DNA of 64,000 nucleotides from Pilaira anomala (Eukaryota > Mucoromycota > Mucoromycetes > Mucorales > Mucoraceae). A program made the translations under genes and the position numbers. This document shows, piece by piece, positions 61,560-64,000 of this stretch. The stretch spans positions 166,501-230,500 of the forward strand of contig JAIXMQ010000010.1 of NCBI GenBank assembly GCA_025716855.1, in the 5' to 3' direction. The notes below the pieces were generated by a model. That model saw only the letters and a list, made by a program, of their open reading frames with translations. It did not search any database and was not told the origin of the DNA. Numbering within the stretch: position 1 is the stretch's first letter; every line of letters begins with the position of its first letter.

Positions 61560-61800
61560 TGTTTATATAAAAGGAAGAAAAATAACAACGATAATAAGAA
61601 AGAGAGAGAGAAAGGAATAAAAATAAAAAAAAGGGAGTTTAGATTGGTATTTCTCACATATAAAAAAATCACCTTTTTGTTTTGATTGGTTGACACTTTT
61701 TTATTTTTTTCTAAATTTGTATGCTGTGGGGTACTTGAATCAAGCAAGAAATACATATCATTCACACTCGGATAATTTTATTATTTTTAAAAACTTGAAT

Positions 61801-62043
61801 TTATTCAACTACATCTAAAGACTCAATAACATGTTCTGTTATAGTATTTGCTAAATGAACAATCATCTTGATCTCTGTAAAACCAAATACGAATTCGATA
61901 CTTACATCAATGCGTGTACCTGGTTTTACTTCTGGTAATAAAGGCATTTTAATAGGAAATTCTGCTAATTTTACAACTGATTCTTTATCTGTTATTTGTC
62001 TTGGAATAATATCACTATCTGAAGCATACAAATCAGCTGTTAC

Positions 62044-62076
<33 letters not shown>

Positions 62077-64000
62077 AAAGAAAATTAGATAACTATATAT
62101 AAAATTGATAAAACAAAGTTTTTTACCTTCTATATGCTTTGGATATTCTATCCAAAAAGATCTTTTGATCTTTTGATCAATAGATATACGTTGTCCCTTC
62201 TTTGCAATTACATCAAATCGTGTTGAACATCGTTTCACACCATCTTTAGTTATAATCGCACTTGATTCTGGATCAACACCTTCTTCAAATGGAAGACGTG
62301 TTCTTACACCATAAGTACGTCTTAAAACTTTACTTGTAACAAGATTTGGTTTTAAAATATGATAAACTGCTCCTTGAGCTACTGCTAATTCACCTCTTGG
62401 TGGCATTGCAATCTCTTTCACCACTTGACTAAACTCGTATTTGAGAATATCATACAGGTATTCTGAACAGCCAAACCCACCAACTAAGAAAATAGCTTCT
62501 ATTGATTGATCTATTTGCATTAACTGCTCCTTGACCAATTTTATAACATTTTTCAACACTGGATTAAACACTTTATCTCTTAACTCAATAAAGCTAAATA
62601 TCATATGATTCTCCTATATAAGTATATACATTAATTTTGTATATATCATTATTAAGTTTACATCAAATGCTTACATCGTTTAAAAAGTTGGATGGAATGT
62701 AAGAAAGTGCTCCAGCTGGTACTTCTAGAGTATATATTTCACTCTCATCACCACGATAATTTGGCTAAAATAAAATATATACACTCTTTCATTAGTTTTT
62801 TTTTTAAAAAAAAACTACATCTTTACCTCTCTTTTTTTTTTCTTACTTACTTTGACTTTTTCTATAAAAGTATCCATCATCATTTCAAACATACATGATG
62901 GCATATCCTCACTAGACAGCTTTGAACGAATCAACTTTTTCATGTTTTGATCTATAAATGTACTTCCGCACATGGCTCCGTTTCCTCGTGTCACCTCTCT
63001 TAACGTTCTAGGTGGAGTTGAATCCTCAATCATGCTTTTTTTTTATTGTTAGTACTTTACTCACATGATAAATACAAGTAAAAAAAAATAATCAACTTAC
63101 TACGTAATCAAATCCACAGTACCTCCACCTGCATCCACAATCATGAACACATCTCCATCCGTCAGATTCCAAGAATTATACTTGTTTTCACAATATGCGG
63201 CTGCAGCTTCAGGTTCACTGATAAGTTCTAACCGATGCAATGGATCATCACCTTGAATTAGTCCCGCTTGAACTGCAGCTTCTCGCATGAATGCTTTTGT
63301 TTCATCAGACCAAATAGCAGGTACTGTAAGACACTTTTTTTTTTTATGTTAGGCCATTTTTATTTCTACTTTTTTAATAATATTCCTTTATATATATATT
63401 TACCTACATAACGGTATTGATGTTGTCGATAATCTTTTAATAAAAAAGTCTTTGATAGTTCCTCATAAACATAATCATGAAATCGTCTTAGATAATCTGC
63501 AATGACATCCACATGTGTCTTATTTGGTGGTAATTTCATTTCTTTACTTATTAGCGCTAATTTAAAATATTGAATCAAAGTGCCGTCATTATCTGGCTAT
63601 ATGTATATACGTATTGTTTCTCTCAGTTTTCATGCATTTGTAATATAGTTCTATCATTCACTTACCCTCAAAGACAATAATCTGGCTCCTTTACCCCAAT
63701 CTAATAATTTACCATTTTTATTTCGGTAATATACTAAGGATGGTACCTTGGCATAAAATCCATTGCTCTTTGGCCATTTAATAATATCATGGACTTCGGC
63801 TGTCTCTGCTAAAGCGTAACAGCAACCCTATATTACAGAAAAAAAGGCACAATTGGTTAACGCTTGTTTCAGCTGATACTGTTTGTTTACTCTTACTGAA
63901 TAAGTTGTACCTAAAAAAAAAAAAAGTTCAGTAACAGTCTTTATTAAGTTTCTTTTTTTGTTTAGCTGCTACCAAAATCGATCGAGACTATAACTGGGTA
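61801..64000 (-). CDS. HSP70-like ATPase, HSPA12 type, 3' part
   Basis: The gene enters from the right edge. Nine exon pieces are visible: 64000-63973 (partial), 63910-63897, 63827-63666, 63596-63404, 63323-63101, 63034-62851, 62764-62675, 62613-62127 and 62036-61801. All are in phase. The 14-base second piece completes IDFGTTYS-GCCYAL, the first phosphate-binding loop. VPAIWSDETKAFMREAA, SEPEAAAAYC and VDAGGGTVDLIT (phosphate 2) follow, then FLVGGFGCSEYL (adenosine motif) and PPRGELAVAQGAV. The C-terminal region is not a canonical HSP70 substrate domain and lacks EEVD. These features fit the divergent HSPA12 family, expanded in some basal fungi; its cellular role is unclear. The N-terminal few residues are outside the window. 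Confidence 0.9.

Overview
This window is nuclear DNA of a filamentous early-diverging fungus, most likely a mucoralean (Mucoromycota). The evidence is a very AT-rich genome, dense short introns (about 50-110 nt, GTAAGT-like donors, TAG/CAG acceptors), long poly-A/poly-T tracts in introns and spacers, and poly-Gln zinc-finger regulators. The gene set is typically fungal: Zn2Cys6 factor, cyanase, GID4/UBC8, an AIP3/BUD6-type polarity protein. Species cannot be fixed from the sequence alone. I see no rRNA, tRNA, CRISPR or bacterial-type operon. Gene models were built by joining reading frames at splice sites and checking phase. Most close exactly, so exon boundaries are usually good to a base or two; start codons and UTRs are inferred.

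Layout, 0-14 kb: the 3' end of GID4 (+); a decayed coding-like stretch; a myristoylation-motif IRG-like dynamin-family GTPase (+) whose stop overlaps that of a convergent NDUFAF3 homologue (-); a stand-alone pseudouridine-kinase-like PfkB enzyme (+); mitochondrial malate dehydrogenase (+); cyanase (-); a gene-poor 2 kb; and a class I cyclic-nucleotide phosphodiesterase with an N-terminal receiver-like domain (+).

14-22 kb is the accessory-looking part. It holds a nearly perfect inverted repeat with arms of about 1.44 kb around a 1.3 kb spacer, a PAP2 lipid phosphatase, and a small secreted, Kex2-type cysteine-rich peptide precursor that I do not recognise.

22-37 kb: a Zn2Cys6 transcription factor (-), a two-TM Pro/Gln-rich membrane protein (-), an SFP1/JAZF1-like zinc-finger factor (+) convergent with ribosomal P2 (-), a FAF2/UBXD8-type UBX protein (+) convergent with a BAR-PH-ArfGAP-ankyrin protein (-), and a short-chain dehydrogenase (+). 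37-46 kb: chaperonin subunits CCT4 (-) and CCT5 (+) flank a small PH-domain gene, followed by a C2H2 factor.

46-64 kb: a BUD6/AIP3 homologue carrying many frameshifts; a low-complexity protein whose N-terminus looks like the TPP1/ACD telomere OB-fold; BUB3; DNA ligase I with a PIP box; the mitochondrial GTPase Miro/GEM1 (-); the E2 enzyme UBC8/UBE2H (-); and the 3' part of an HSPA12-type HSP70 (-). Functional links are GID4 with UBC8 (same ubiquitin ligase system), CCT4 with CCT5 (same ring complex), SFP1-like with P2 (ribosome biogenesis), and TPP1-like, BUB3 and LIG1 (chromosome maintenance). Whether any of these neighbourhoods is selected for is not shown by the sequence.
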